Source: Methylobacter sp. KS41 (GTDB lineage: Bacteria; Pseudomonadota; Gammaproteobacteria; Methylococcales; Methylomonadaceae). From it: a stretch of 64,000 bases of DNA. Shown one piece after another: positions 25,275 to 35,445 of this stretch. The stretch covers positions 1,143,501-1,207,500 of the forward strand of contig PHSP01000001.1 in assembly GCA_002862125.1 (NCBI GenBank), written 5' to 3'. The first letter of the stretch is position 1, and the number at the start of each line of letters is the position of its first letter. Both the position numbers and the translations under genes were made by a program. The notes beneath the pieces are model-generated. The model made no database searches, was not told the origin of the DNA, and saw only the letters and a list, made by a program, of their open reading frames with translations.

Positions 25275-26315
25275 TTAACGATTAACGTGCAGAACTTCGA
25301 CAGTGCTCCAGATATCCTCGATAAAATCAGGCTCCATTTCTGGCATGCCATTTTGTATCCATCCAACTAAAACCTTGGCGATATTCGGATACGTGATGTG
25401 GATGGCATGGTTATCGTGCAGCCAGTGTTCTATAGCCGATACGTCCATGTCATTCATGGTATGACCATATCCCAGTTGCTGCAATGCCGCGGCATTGGAG
25501 ATTTGTTCCATTTGCGCATGCAGCGGCTTGGCCAGAATTTTTTTACCCAGCTGCAATGCTTCACTGGCCAGCTCAAATCCGGCATTGCTGATGATGCCTG
25601 AACAATCATACAAATCATTCTGGAATCCAGCGCGGGAAAGCGGATTGCACTTAATATGGCTGAATTTTGAGGCGATTACTTCAGGCGCGTAAATATGAAA
25701 ATCGAAATTTTCAAAGGGTGACAGCAGCTTGATAACTTCCTGTTGGTCTTCGAAAGGAAGATAGACAATGATTTTATTTTTGATGATGCTTTTGGGTGTC
25801 TCTGGCGTATCAATAATGGGCGGCAAGATGGGTTGACCAAAATGATGCCAATGCAAACCTACGCCTTTATCGGCGGGAGCAAAATATTTCATGACTTGAT
25901 TGGCGATAGGATCTGAGCCTGCCCTGGGGATTTTATGGTTAAAAGCGTATTGATGGCCTATGCCTAAAACCGGTTTTCTCTGGTTTTTCGCCGCCCATGC
26001 CGTAACAGGTTCAAAATCGCTGATAACCAGATCATAGTTTTTTAAGTCCAACGCTTTTACATCTTTGATGAAGGTAATGGGCTTGGCTTCGCGCACTGTT
26101 TTCAGATAACTGACTTGCCCCTTTTCGGTATTAAAAGTTAAGCCGGCGCGTAGTTGGTAGCCATTAAAAATATCCATATCAAAATATTTATCCGCTGGAC
26201 GGCCGGTAAATTGAAAGTTAACTTCAATTCCTGCTGCATAGAGTTCTTTTGCCATGACCCTAGCCCGCGTGATGTGGCCGTTTCCGGTACCTTGTACGCC
26301 ATAAAAAATTCTCAT
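25275..26315 (-). CDS. MJ1255/VC2487-type glycosyltransferase
   Basis: A 346-residue GT-B-like protein. MRIFYGVQGTGNGHITRARV is the hallmark N-terminal loop of this family, distantly related to MurG and UDP-glucuronosyltransferases. NYDLVISDFEPVTAWAAKNQ and the C-terminal CSGIISNAGFELASEALQLG supply the donor-side motif; LAKPLHAQMEQISNAAALQQ is also conserved. It overlaps the PAP2 phosphatase gene by 4 bases, suggesting joint action on a lipid-linked product. Substrates for the family are not established. Confidence 0.85.
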   Translation of the reverse strand: MRIFYGVQGTGNGHITRARVMAKELYAAGIEVNFQFTGRPADKYFDMDIFNGYQLRAGLTFNTEKGQVSYLKTVREAKPITFIKDVKALDLKNYDLVISDFEPVTAWAAKNQRKPVLGIGHQYAFNHKIPRAGSDPIANQVMKYFAPADKGVGLHWHHFGQPILPPIIDTPETPKSIIKNKIIVYLPFEDQQEVIKLLSPFENFDFHIYAPEVIASKFSHIKCNPLSRAGFQNDLYDCSGIISNAGFELASEALQLGKKILAKPLHAQMEQISNAAALQQLGYGHTMNDMDVSAIEHWLHDNHAIHITYPNIAKVLVGWIQNGMPEMEPDFIEDIWSTVEVLHVNR

Positions 26316-26830
26316 ATTTGTCCCAAACTAAAAAGTGCCACGCTGATACCCAAAAGAACTCCGACTAAAATGTCGGTCGGAAAATGTACACCCAGCACCA
26401 CACGGGAGCAGCCAACCAGTGTCGCCCAAAAATATAGCAGAGCCATAAACATGGGGAAATAATAGCTGAGCAAGGTCGCCATCATAAAGGCGGCCGAGGT
26501 ATGACCTGATGGAAAACTGAATTGATCTGAAGGGGTAATAATACTGCGGAAGTTTTTTAAGGCCGCCTCCGGCCGGTTACGCTTCAGGCCGTTTTTTAGC
26601 ACAAAATAAACGGGCCTTTCTATTAAAAATGCCAGCAGAACCGCTTTCAAGCAGAGGTTATCGATCCAGTCTAGCCAATATAAAACGCCTATGACTATAA
26701 AATAGAGCTGACCATCCCCTGTTTTGGACAGGTATCGGCTGAGCTTGGTTAAGACGCTGTGCATTCTGGTATTAATCAGCCAGCTGAACATGAAAACGTC
26801 GTATTTATGGATGGAATTAAGCAATTTCAT
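26312..26830 (-). CDS. PAP2-family membrane phosphatase
   Basis: A 172-residue membrane enzyme with the three phosphatase signatures: LKNGLKRNRPEA (KX6RP), FSFPSGHTSA (PSGH) and CSRVVLGVHFPTDILVG (SRX5HX3D). Hydrophobic helices separate them. Family members dephosphorylate undecaprenyl pyrophosphate, phosphatidylglycerol phosphate or lipid A. Coupling to a glycosyltransferase gene favours carrier-lipid recycling or glycolipid processing. Catalytic residues are all present. Confidence 0.9.
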   Translation of the reverse strand: MKLLNSIHKYDVFMFSWLINTRMHSVLTKLSRYLSKTGDGQLYFIVIGVLYWLDWIDNLCLKAVLLAFLIERPVYFVLKNGLKRNRPEAALKNFRSIITPSDQFSFPSGHTSAAFMMATLLSYYFPMFMALLYFWATLVGCSRVVLGVHFPTDILVGVLLGISVALFSLGQI

Positions 26831-27476
26831 TTTTTAAGCCTCTTAAGATAAAGAGTGGTTCCGCAAAAGCCCCCGCGATCTATTGCGGTTATGAAAATCA
26901 TGGATTTCCGGTTGTGTTTTATTCATCGGTAACCGAAAAGTCTAATGCTCTTTTATGACAAAAAAATGAAAGTTTGTTTAAGATTCCATGACAATGCTTC
27001 TTAATGGCCATTTTCCGGTTGATATTGCGAAGGATTGCTCGCCATGAACAAAAGATGCATGGCTTTTCACGACACCCTAAGTTATTCCGGAAGCATAAAC
27101 GTGCTTTTTTCAAGCTAATTGCCGTGTTTAAACTATTAACATTTACCTAAATGGCAAAAAATTAAAACACTGTGTTAGAATGGAAACAGTTTTAGGGCTT
27201 GATACGATGTTATTAATTGTCCGGCAACTTTACACAGTATCAAATTGAACCACCGGTCCGGTAATTTAGTTTTAAAACGGTCAATAATAAAAAACCTGAC
27301 TTAGCGCTTGCATAGTGGAAATGCACGCTTGGGAACATTACAACATCAAGCCGCCACCAAGTGAATGGCGCGGCTTACAGAGATGGGCTTTTGTCTTGCA
27401 TCGGGATTATTTTCCGGAGACAAATTCAAAAATCTCCGGGATCAAGACGCCTCTTGATTATTTTTTCAGGTGATAA
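26831..27476. other. Divergent intergenic region
   Basis: It separates the minus-strand PAP2 gene from the plus-strand TVP38 gene and should hold both promoters. No coding frame with recognisable similarity or good codon pattern was seen, and no clear operator or RNA gene. Confidence 0.4.
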
Positions 27477-28160
27477 ATGGTTAAACCAACAAATACGTTA
27501 TCCAAAAAACTAGCGCTTGGCTCGCTGCTTATCGCTGTGATTGGTTGCAGTCTTTTAATTTACTCCATGCCACTGAAAGATGTGCTAAACCAGAGCCACC
27601 AAATTAAATCATGGCTGGCTGTAACAGGTTATGCTGCGCCGGCCGTATTTACCCTTGCAGCCGCTTTGCTTACCGCAATAGGAATGCCCAGACTGCTGTT
27701 ATGTTCATTGGCGGGGGTGATTTTCGGCTTTACCTGGGGTTTTGTTTGGAGCCACTTTGGGACAGTGCTCGGAGCTTATGGGGCTTTTCTTTTTGCGCGC
27801 TGGAGCGGCCGTGAGTTTGTTCAGCAAAAATTCCCGAAGATTATCGCTTTGTCCCAGGCCACTCAAGCTCGCGGATGGCGATCCGTTTTATTCATGCGGC
27901 AATTGCCGATTAGCGGTCTTTATAACGATATCTTGTTGGGACTAAGCACAGTTAGCCACTGCGATTTTTGGATCGGGACCGCACTGGGCTTCCTGCCTCT
28001 CGGCGTGACCGCGACACTTATCGGCGCCGGTGCCATACAAGCCGATATATCTCATCTTGCGCAATATATTGGCATCGCCGCCTGCGCTTTCTTACTATTG
28101 AGCCTGTCATTGAAGTGGATTCTGGCCCAACGGCAAGGGAAAAACCCTGGCATGGGCTAG
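27477..28160 (+). CDS. TVP38/TMEM64 (DedA-related) membrane protein
   Basis: A 227-residue protein with about five membrane segments. The middle contains the family core: ALLTAIGMPRLLLCSLAGVI, then FGTVLGAYGAFLFARWSGRE and the amphipathic FMRQLPISGLYNDILLGLST. DedA/TVP38 proteins act in lipid or undecaprenyl-phosphate flipping and membrane homeostasis. ATG 27478 is preceded by AGGTGATAA. It stands alone on the plus strand. Confidence 0.87.
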   Translation: MVKPTNTLSKKLALGSLLIAVIGCSLLIYSMPLKDVLNQSHQIKSWLAVTGYAAPAVFTLAAALLTAIGMPRLLLCSLAGVIFGFTWGFVWSHFGTVLGAYGAFLFARWSGREFVQQKFPKIIALSQATQARGWRSVLFMRQLPISGLYNDILLGLSTVSHCDFWIGTALGFLPLGVTATLIGAGAIQADISHLAQYIGIAACAFLLLSLSLKWILAQRQGKNPGMG

Positions 28161-28305
28161 AACAATTTCCCGCGATAATATCCTGTCCAACTGGTCTTTT
28201 TCTCCGCTACCACGCAGTACAAGACTTATCATAACTCACGCTACACATGAAAAATACCGCGCCTTTCAGTCACAGTGATTCTCGAGTATTTTCAGAATCA
28301 TCCTA

Positions 28306-30177
28306 TTACAATGTGTTTGGCTGCCTAACCTCAACTTCGGACACCCACTCCAGCCATTCGGTTAAAACGATCAATGTCCAGATTGAACGGGCATGATCAG
28401 CCTTACGCTGCATGTGCTCCTGCAATAACTCCATCGATGCGAAACGATTAACTCCGATATTATCAAGCAGGGGCGAGGATAATTTCGATTTAGCCCATTC
28501 ATAAAGCGGTTCTCGCAACCAACTGCTTAAAGGCACTGAAAGACCTCGCTTTTTACGGTGCACTATATCAGCCGGCAAATAACGCAGAGCGTACCGTTTC
28601 AAAAAAACCTTGGTTTGCAAGCGATGAATCCGCTCCGTTTCCGGGAGAGAAGCGGCGAATTCCATTACCTCATGATCGAGAAACGGCGCGCGCAGTTCCA
28701 ATGCTGATTTCATGCTGGCGCGGTCAGCCTTGGTCAATAATCCTTCCGCAAGCGAAGTTTCCAGATCGTGCTGTTGAAGCCGGTCCAGCATTTGAGTTGC
28801 TAAACAACCAGGCCTCGCAATCAAAGGCCGGATGACACCAAGACGCTTCAAAACCGCGGGTGAGATGCAGGAAGTCCAGAGAATATGGCGGCCAAGAAAA
28901 TCCAGGTCATCGCCCTGAATAAAGCGTTTAAGGAGAAAGTTTATAGTCACTTTCTTATCGCTCGCAGGCCAGCTTTCCACCGCTTGCCGGATCAGCAATC
29001 TGACGGGGCCGGGAAGCCGCGCGTAGTACCCGGCAAGACCTGCGCCAAAGTAGGTCGGATAACCGCCGAAAAGTTCATCCGCGCCTTCGCCAACCAGCGC
29101 TACGCGCACATCCTGCGCGGCACGCCTGGCCAGAAGAGCGCTGGGAACCCAGGCCGGATCGGCCAGCGGTTCGCCGACCTGCCGGACGAGATTGGCTATG
29201 GTAGCCGGAAAATCTTCGGGCCGCACCCAGACCGGCACGAACTCGACACCTAAAGTCTTTGCCACTTGTTCGGCATAATGCCCTTCGTCATACGAGGCTT
29301 CGCTGAAACGAAGACTATAAGCCGTCAATGTTTTTTCCGGACGGATGGAGCGGGTAACTGCAGTAATTAAAGAAGAATCTAGGCCGCCGCTTAAAAACAA
29401 GCCAAAATCGACATCGACATCGCTTTGCCTGCGCACCGACTCGCGAAAAACTTCGTCAAACGCATCCAAAGAGCCAGTTAGTTTGGCTGTCTGCACAGCA
29501 TTCCAGCGCCAGTAGCGTTTACGCTGAATACCCATTGCATCTATCGTTACTATTTCTCCCGGCGAAACTTTTTGAATGTTTTTAAACGGGGTTTCAGGCG
29601 CGGCAAAAAAACCGGATTGCAAATAAGCGTGAACAGCATCCGTGTTGGTATCAAAGACATTCGACCCTGACGATACCAACGCGGCTATCAGCGAGGCGAA
29701 CGCAACGGCGCCGTCGTTGATCGAATAGAAAAGCGGCCGTTCGCCTGCCCGGTCGCGGACAAGCAACAGCTTTTTAGCGCGAGGATCCCATATCGCAATA
29801 GCAAAGGCTCCCTTGAGCCGCTCCACAAAGGCATCACCCAGTTCCAGGTACAGGCCTGGAATTACTGCAACGTCGGTACTCTGCTCAACCGTACGCCCAC
29901 GCTCAAGCAACCATGCGCGCAACTCCTGGTGATTATCAATCTCTCCGTTGCAGGCCATAATGACACCGCTTTCACGGTCAATAATAGGCTGTTTTCCGTC
30001 ACTTAATCCTCGAATTGCCAACCGGGTCATCCCAAAAATCGCCGACTGATCTCCGTCAATCCCGGTATCATCGGGGCCACGGTGCATCAATGCGTCAACC
30101 ATCCTGTTAATCTGTTGGGATATAACACCTCCTTCCGCCATACCTTCGAGCATGACTAAACCGCAGATACCGCACAT
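28306..30177 (-). CDS. asnB: Asparagine synthase-type amidotransferase
   Basis: A 623-residue glutamine-hydrolysing synthetase. The N-terminal nucleophile Cys2 is in MCGICGLVML; MHRGPDDTG and the glutaminase-domain ACNGEIDNHQELR follow. The synthetase domain has FLFLSGGLDSS-like FGLFLSGGLDSSLITA (PPi loop) and GEGADELFGGYPTYF, with KADRASMKSALELRAPFLDH near the C-terminus. Homologues in exosortase/exopolysaccharide loci (amidotransferase 1 group) probably amidate a glycan or its precursor, and this position next to a GT39 gene fits that. It could alternatively supply asparagine. Confidence 0.9.
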   Translation of the reverse strand: MCGICGLVMLEGMAEGGVISQQINRMVDALMHRGPDDTGIDGDQSAIFGMTRLAIRGLSDGKQPIIDRESGVIMACNGEIDNHQELRAWLLERGRTVEQSTDVAVIPGLYLELGDAFVERLKGAFAIAIWDPRAKKLLLVRDRAGERPLFYSINDGAVAFASLIAALVSSGSNVFDTNTDAVHAYLQSGFFAAPETPFKNIQKVSPGEIVTIDAMGIQRKRYWRWNAVQTAKLTGSLDAFDEVFRESVRRQSDVDVDFGLFLSGGLDSSLITAVTRSIRPEKTLTAYSLRFSEASYDEGHYAEQVAKTLGVEFVPVWVRPEDFPATIANLVRQVGEPLADPAWVPSALLARRAAQDVRVALVGEGADELFGGYPTYFGAGLAGYYARLPGPVRLLIRQAVESWPASDKKVTINFLLKRFIQGDDLDFLGRHILWTSCISPAVLKRLGVIRPLIARPGCLATQMLDRLQQHDLETSLAEGLLTKADRASMKSALELRAPFLDHEVMEFAASLPETERIHRLQTKVFLKRYALRYLPADIVHRKKRGLSVPLSSWLREPLYEWAKSKLSSPLLDNIGVNRFASMELLQEHMQRKADHARSIWTLIVLTEWLEWVSEVEVRQPNTL

Positions 30178-30178
30178 A

Positions 30179-31939
30179 TCAGTTACCTGCTGGCGCGGGC
30201 AGTAAAGCTGCCCAGTATTTAGAACTTAATTCCTCCGCTTCAACGCCCCGCTCCAAAGCAATTTCCTTAAGCTGCGCCAAATGGTTTTTATCAGCCAGCA
30301 GATAGACCGGGCGGGTGCGAGTGGCAAGCCATTGATGCGATTGCGCCAGCGGCACGATTCCTTCCGGCCAGGGTTTGCCTGAATTTAACGTGAATAGTAC
30401 ATAATTGCTAGTCAGTTCATTACCATCACGGCTCAGAACAGTCACCAGGCGCTGCAGATAAAACGGCAGGCCGTTGGGCATGCATTCCAGACAGACCAGT
30501 TCAGCGCCGGAAGGCAAGACTGTTGAAATTTTTTCCGCCAGACCCCGTGCAGAGCGGGTATCTGCATAAAGGGACAAGACATTAAAATTGACGGTCAATA
30601 AAAGCAACGGAAAACTGATGAAGGCCGCAAATGCCAGCCGCGTGCTCCGGGTCCAGAGGGCGCATATCGAAAGAAGCGCGACGATACCGAACGATAGGGC
30701 CATCGGCAGAATCGCGGGTATAAAAGGATCAAAGAGCTCCTGTTTAGTCATGAGCCTGCTTTTGAGCAGCTCGGGATCAAAAGCAATAACGCTCAAAAAT
30801 AAGGCGGCAATGACGCTCAACAGCAGCAATGGGATCGTTCCATGCCATATAATCCGAGCCGCCCGTCCAGCATTGTTGTTAAGCGCCATGGCAAAAACAC
30901 GAGCGGTCAGGACGCCAAGTGCTAGCACTGCGGTGAGAATGTAGCCTGGTAATTTCGATTGTGAAACCGAGAAAAATAACACGACGGCAATAGCCCATAC
31001 GACAAACAGGCGATCAGCGCGAGACCAGCATTTCCTGTTCTGCCAGGCTGCAACAACGGACTCGGGTAACAGTAAGCTCCAGGCAAAAAAGGTGCCTGCA
31101 ATTATTGGCGCATAGTAATAAAAGGGGGCCGTGCGATGGAATTCCGTGGTGGTAAAGCGGGCGACCGATTCCCTCATGATGCCATAATACGGGAAGTCGG
31201 GGCGAAGCCATGACAACCCGGCAAACCAGGGCAGCACAATGGCAAAAAAAACCAGCCAATTCCGCAAGGAAAATGCGCGCTTCATAACACCCAGCCTGCC
31301 CTCAATCCCGTTAAAAATTGCAATCACCAATGTGGGAATAATAAACCCCACCGGGCCTTTAATCAGGGTGGCAATTCCCGCGCATACAGCGCCAATCAGG
31401 TACCAGCGCGCCCTCAACTTTTCCTCGCACTCCTCCGCCAGAAAACAAGAGAAAATGGCGGAAGATACAAAAAAGGCCAGAGCCATATCAAAAATAACAA
31501 ACCGCGAAAACGCCATGTAAAGCGGCGTCGTGGATATAATCAGCATTGCCAGAATTGCTGTGCGCTGATCGTACATCTTCCGGCAAAACAGGAAAACCGC
31601 TATGACAAGCGAGAACCCGAAGAAAGCGGAAGACAGCCTCGCGGCGGCCTCGGATTCCCCGAACAGCGAAAAAGACAATGCGACGGTCTTGAAGTAAAAG
31701 GCGGGCTTATCGAGATAAGTGAGTCCGTCATAAGTTGGCACCAGCCACGAGCGGGATTGACTCATTTCCCTCGCCACTTCGGCGTTACGTCCTTCATCAG
31801 GCGAAATCAACGGCCATCCGCCCAAACGGCCGAACAGCATATAGGCGCAGATGATCAACGAAAAAACCAGAATCCAGCGGCGAGAGGATACTTTGTTGTC
31901 ACTGTCGCAGCGGCTTTGTAGAGGGGAGAAAAATGTCAT
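30179..31939 (-). CDS. ArnT-like GT39 glycosyltransferase
   Basis: A 586-residue membrane glycosyltransferase of the ArnT/PMT family. PLISPDEGRNAEVAREMSQS carries the acidic pair Asp48-Glu49 of the periplasmic catalytic loop, and YDGLTYLDKPAFYFKTVALS is the second conserved loop. About 10-12 hydrophobic helices follow, with a soluble C-terminal domain. Such enzymes use undecaprenyl-phosphate sugars to modify lipid A, glycans or proteins in the periplasm. It ends 1 base before the asnB start, so the two are co-transcribed. Confidence 0.88.
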   Translation of the reverse strand: MTFFSPLQSRCDSDNKVSSRRWILVFSLIICAYMLFGRLGGWPLISPDEGRNAEVAREMSQSRSWLVPTYDGLTYLDKPAFYFKTVALSFSLFGESEAAARLSSAFFGFSLVIAVFLFCRKMYDQRTAILAMLIISTTPLYMAFSRFVIFDMALAFFVSSAIFSCFLAEECEEKLRARWYLIGAVCAGIATLIKGPVGFIIPTLVIAIFNGIEGRLGVMKRAFSLRNWLVFFAIVLPWFAGLSWLRPDFPYYGIMRESVARFTTTEFHRTAPFYYYAPIIAGTFFAWSLLLPESVVAAWQNRKCWSRADRLFVVWAIAVVLFFSVSQSKLPGYILTAVLALGVLTARVFAMALNNNAGRAARIIWHGTIPLLLLSVIAALFLSVIAFDPELLKSRLMTKQELFDPFIPAILPMALSFGIVALLSICALWTRSTRLAFAAFISFPLLLLTVNFNVLSLYADTRSARGLAEKISTVLPSGAELVCLECMPNGLPFYLQRLVTVLSRDGNELTSNYVLFTLNSGKPWPEGIVPLAQSHQWLATRTRPVYLLADKNHLAQLKEIALERGVEAEELSSKYWAALLPAPAGN

Positions 31940-32383
31940 CGTTTATTCAATGCTTTAGTTTAGAGGTGAAAGTAAGAGCGGTGATTTTCGTGCTGAGGAG
32001 TGTTTGCAGGCCTCGTAAGCGCCGTATCACTGAATTAATCAAGACTGGCCCGGCGTTCCTTCATTCGATTAATAACTGTAGTTTTACCGAGCCATGGAAG
32101 GCCAAACTAAAAGTCGCAATGTTATCATAGGCGGTATATGCCGTCGACTTCCGGATAAGTTATACAATCCATGATTTACCAATATAACGAGTTGCCGCCA
32201 TCTTTTGCCGGATTTTCAACGGCAACTTGTTAATCGGAAGTATATTCAGACATTAATCATTCAAGTGAACTGCTTTTTGCAGGACGGAAGGAAGCTGCGA
32301 TAAAGGGTGTTCAGAAAGACTTTCCTAAGCAATTGAATTCCTCGCCCGCAAATTAATGATGAAGTTTTTGATGAGTGTATCAT
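31940..32383. other. Intergenic stretch with a weak inverted repeat
   Basis: No gene is recognised. AGTTGCCG (32190-32197) and CGGCAACT (32220-32227) form an 8-base stem with a 22-base loop and no T-run. The region contains the likely promoter of the GT39-asnB pair and the 3' flank of pepN. Confidence 0.4.
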
Positions 32384-35053
32384 TCAGGCGAGACTTTTAC
32401 TTGCCACTTCATAAACGTCTTTAGAAATAGCTTCCGTGGTCATAATCCTTTCCAATTGCGCTCTCATCAGTTCTTGCCTGCCTTGGTCATATCTGCGCCA
32501 TGATGTTAATGCGCTTAACATTCGTGACGCAACCTGAGGGTTTAAGGTATTGAGTGCAATGATCTGACGGCCAAGAAACTCATAGCCTTGTCCATTGACT
32601 GCATGAAAATGCAATGGATTAGCCTGACTGAACGCGCCAATCAGGGCTCTGACCCGGTTTGGATTTTTTAAATCAAACGCCGGATGCTGCATTAACGCTT
32701 GAACGGTAACAAAGGTGTCAGGATTATGACTGGATGCCTGTAGCGCAAACCATTTATCAATGACTAGCGCTTCATTTTGCCATTGCTGGTAAAAATCCGT
32801 CAGGCATTGCTGTTTGGCTGGGTGCGAGCCATTAACAACAACTGCTAAAGCGGCCATTTGGTCGGTCATGTTTTTTGCGGTATCAAATTGCCGCCTCGAC
32901 CATTGCTGAACTTCCTGTTGCTCAAGTCTGCCTAAAAATCCTAAACAAGTGTTTTTGATACGTCTGCGGCCAATAGCGCCGGAATCGAATAACCCTGACT
33001 CATCCCGGTGATTATCCAGGTACAGGGCTTTAAATTGCGACTGAAGCTGCCCGGCCAGCGTCAGCACGACAAATTCTCTGGCCTTATGAATAGCTTCTAC
33101 ATCAACGACCTGCATTTGCTCTGCCAGATAAGTTTCCGAAGGCAAGCTTAATAATAGTGAAAAATACGACAAGTCATCCCAAGTCTGCTCCATAACCTGT
33201 TTAAAGGCCGTGATAATAATCGGGTTTACCTGTAACTCCCGGCTGTTTTGCACGTCCTCTATGAGGCCTGCAATAATCTGCCCTGCCAGTTGCTGCCCCG
33301 CTTCCCAGCGATTAAAGGTATCGCTGTCATAGCTTAATAAAAATGCCAGTTCTTCAAGACTGCGCTCCATGGTCAATTTAACAGGCGCGGAAAAACCTCT
33401 TAAAATGGAAACGACGGGTTGTTCCTTTAGCTCCTCAAATATAAAGGTTTGCTCATCCTGGGTCACTTGTAAAATGACTTCATCACGCTCGTTCCCATGC
33501 TCAAACTTGGGAGCGTCACCCTGCAATTTACACGCCGCGATGGAACCGTCTTTATTGATTAAGCCTACTGTAACGGGGATATGCAGAGGTTCTTTGACTG
33601 TTTGTCCGGGCGTAGGCCAGCAATGCTGATTGATGGTTAAAGTCAGCGATTGCGAAGCGGAGTCATAAGATTGCCGGACTTTTAATACCGGAGTGCCTGC
33701 CTGTGCGTACCAGCGGCGGAATTGGGTTAAATCGATTGCATTAGCGGCTTCCATCGCATTGACAAAATCATCGCAGGTTACCGCCTGGCCATCATGGCGT
33801 TCAAAATATAGATCACTGCCTTTGCGAAAGCCTTCCGCGCCCAGCAAGGTGTGGATCATGCGCACCACTTCCGCGCCTTTTTCATAAACGGTCAAGGTGT
33901 AAAAGTTGTTAATTTCCATATAAGCATCCGGCCTTATCGGATGCGCCATGGGGCCTGCATCTTCGGCAAACTGGCGGGTGCGCAGCATGTTGACGTCTTC
34001 AATGCGCTTGACCGCTTTAGAGGTGCGGTCGCCGGTAAACTCCTGATCGCGAAACACCGTAAAGCCTTCTTTAAGACTTAGTTGAAACCAGTCCCGGCAG
34101 GTAATGCGATTACCGGTCCAGTTATGGAAATATTCATGAGCGATAACGCCTTCAATATGCTCATAATCGGAGTCAGTCGCAGTATCAGGCCGCGCCAGCA
34201 CAAATTTGGTATTGAATATGTTAAGGCCCTTGTTTTCCATCGCACCCATGTTGAAATGACCTACCGCAACAATCATGTATAAATCCAGGTCGTATTCACG
34301 GCCATAAACTTCTTCATCCCAGCGCATGGCATTTTTCAACGACTGCATGGCATGTGCGCATTTATCCAGATCGTGCTTTTCAACAAAAATCCGCAAACTG
34401 ATGTTGCGGCCGGATAAGGTGGTAAAACTGTCTTCAACGCATTCCAGTCGTCCGGCAACCAAGGCAAACAAATAGCACGGCTTGTTAAACGGATCTTCCC
34501 AGGTCACCCAGTGGCGATTATCCGGCAACTCACCTTGTGCTATTTTGTTGCCGTTGGATAATAAAACCGGGTAGCGGTCTTTGTCGCCAGCCAGGGTCGT
34601 GGTGAATTTCGCCATGACATCCGGTCTGTCGAGAAAATAAGTGATTTTTCTAAAACCTTCCGCTTCGCATTGAGTGCATAACATGCCGTTGGAAAGATAC
34701 AATCCTTCCAATGCCGTGTTGGCTTTTGGACTAATTGTATTTTCGATAGTCAGTGCAAACCGGCGATGCTGCGGCACTTCATGAATAATTAACGAGTCCT
34801 GCGTTTGCAGATAGTGTTGGCCGGTTAATGCATTGTCGTCATTCAGGACGATGCTTATTAGGCCTAAGTTTTCACCTGATAAAATCAGCGCCGTGTCACC
34901 GGTCTGACCGGCGGGGTTGCGGCTTAAGGTAAGTCTTGAGATGACCCGCGTATTTTCTTCATCCAGGGTAAAATTTAAATCTACGCTATGAATCAGATAA
35001 TCAGGTACGGCGTAGTCTTTTAAATAAACCGTTTGGGGGTTAGCGTCGCGCAT
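32384..35053 (-). CDS. pepN: Aminopeptidase N (M1 family)
   Basis: A cytoplasmic zinc aminopeptidase of about 889 residues that removes N-terminal amino acids from peptides. I prefer ATG 35053 (MRDANPQTVYLKDYAVPDYL), which matches the usual family start; an in-frame ATG 12 codons earlier is less likely. GAMEN (about 270-274) binds the substrate amino group, and HEYFH (306-310) with the downstream KEGFTVFRDQEF Glu forms the zinc site. Length and the C-terminal helical domain match E. coli PepN. It overlaps the 3' end of the DUF423 gene. Confidence 0.95.
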   Translation of the reverse strand: MRDANPQTVYLKDYAVPDYLIHSVDLNFTLDEENTRVISRLTLSRNPAGQTGDTALILSGENLGLISIVLNDDNALTGQHYLQTQDSLIIHEVPQHRRFALTIENTISPKANTALEGLYLSNGMLCTQCEAEGFRKITYFLDRPDVMAKFTTTLAGDKDRYPVLLSNGNKIAQGELPDNRHWVTWEDPFNKPCYLFALVAGRLECVEDSFTTLSGRNISLRIFVEKHDLDKCAHAMQSLKNAMRWDEEVYGREYDLDLYMIVAVGHFNMGAMENKGLNIFNTKFVLARPDTATDSDYEHIEGVIAHEYFHNWTGNRITCRDWFQLSLKEGFTVFRDQEFTGDRTSKAVKRIEDVNMLRTRQFAEDAGPMAHPIRPDAYMEINNFYTLTVYEKGAEVVRMIHTLLGAEGFRKGSDLYFERHDGQAVTCDDFVNAMEAANAIDLTQFRRWYAQAGTPVLKVRQSYDSASQSLTLTINQHCWPTPGQTVKEPLHIPVTVGLINKDGSIAACKLQGDAPKFEHGNERDEVILQVTQDEQTFIFEELKEQPVVSILRGFSAPVKLTMERSLEELAFLLSYDSDTFNRWEAGQQLAGQIIAGLIEDVQNSRELQVNPIIITAFKQVMEQTWDDLSYFSLLLSLPSETYLAEQMQVVDVEAIHKAREFVVLTLAGQLQSQFKALYLDNHRDESGLFDSGAIGRRRIKNTCLGFLGRLEQQEVQQWSRRQFDTAKNMTDQMAALAVVVNGSHPAKQQCLTDFYQQWQNEALVIDKWFALQASSHNPDTFVTVQALMQHPAFDLKNPNRVRALIGAFSQANPLHFHAVNGQGYEFLGRQIIALNTLNPQVASRMLSALTSWRRYDQGRQELMRAQLERIMTTEAISKDVYEVASKSLA

Positions 35054-35444
35054 GTGAATACCTGTTGTGATGTTGTTTTTTTGCTGCAAAAATAGCGACT
35101 AAAACCCAAGCCGTTATAAAACTGACGCCGCCCAGGGGCGTAATCATGCCTAACCATTTTAGATCGAGTATCGCCAGTAAGTACAGGCTGCCGGAAAACA
35201 GAAGTATGCCGGTGAACATCAGCGAGCCTGCCCAATTCAGTAAATTGTCTTCAGAGAACTGCTGGCGCATAAGCGCGATGCCGATCAGACCCAGCGCATG
35301 CCACATTTGATAAGTGACGCCGGTTTGATAAACCGTTAACATCTCGGGACTAAGCGTGGCTTTTAAACCATGAGCGCCGAATGCGCCCATGCCGACGCCG
35401 GTAAGCGCGCTTATCGCGCCAAGAAATAAAAAGCCGGATTTCAT
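35040..35444 (-). CDS. DUF423 membrane protein
   Basis: A 134-residue protein with four hydrophobic segments. FLFLGAISALTGVGMGAFGA, then HGLKATLSPEM and YQTGVTYQMWHALGLIGIAL are the conserved family features (YgdD-like). Function is not established; it is a small inner membrane protein. It sits 1 base after moaB and overlaps pepN by 14 bases. Confidence 0.9.
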   Translation of the reverse strand: MKSGFLFLGAISALTGVGMGAFGAHGLKATLSPEMLTVYQTGVTYQMWHALGLIGIALMRQQFSEDNLLNWAGSLMFTGILLFSGSLYLLAILDLKWLGMITPLGGVSFITAWVLVAIFAAKKQHHNRYSHARR

Positions 35445-35445
35445 A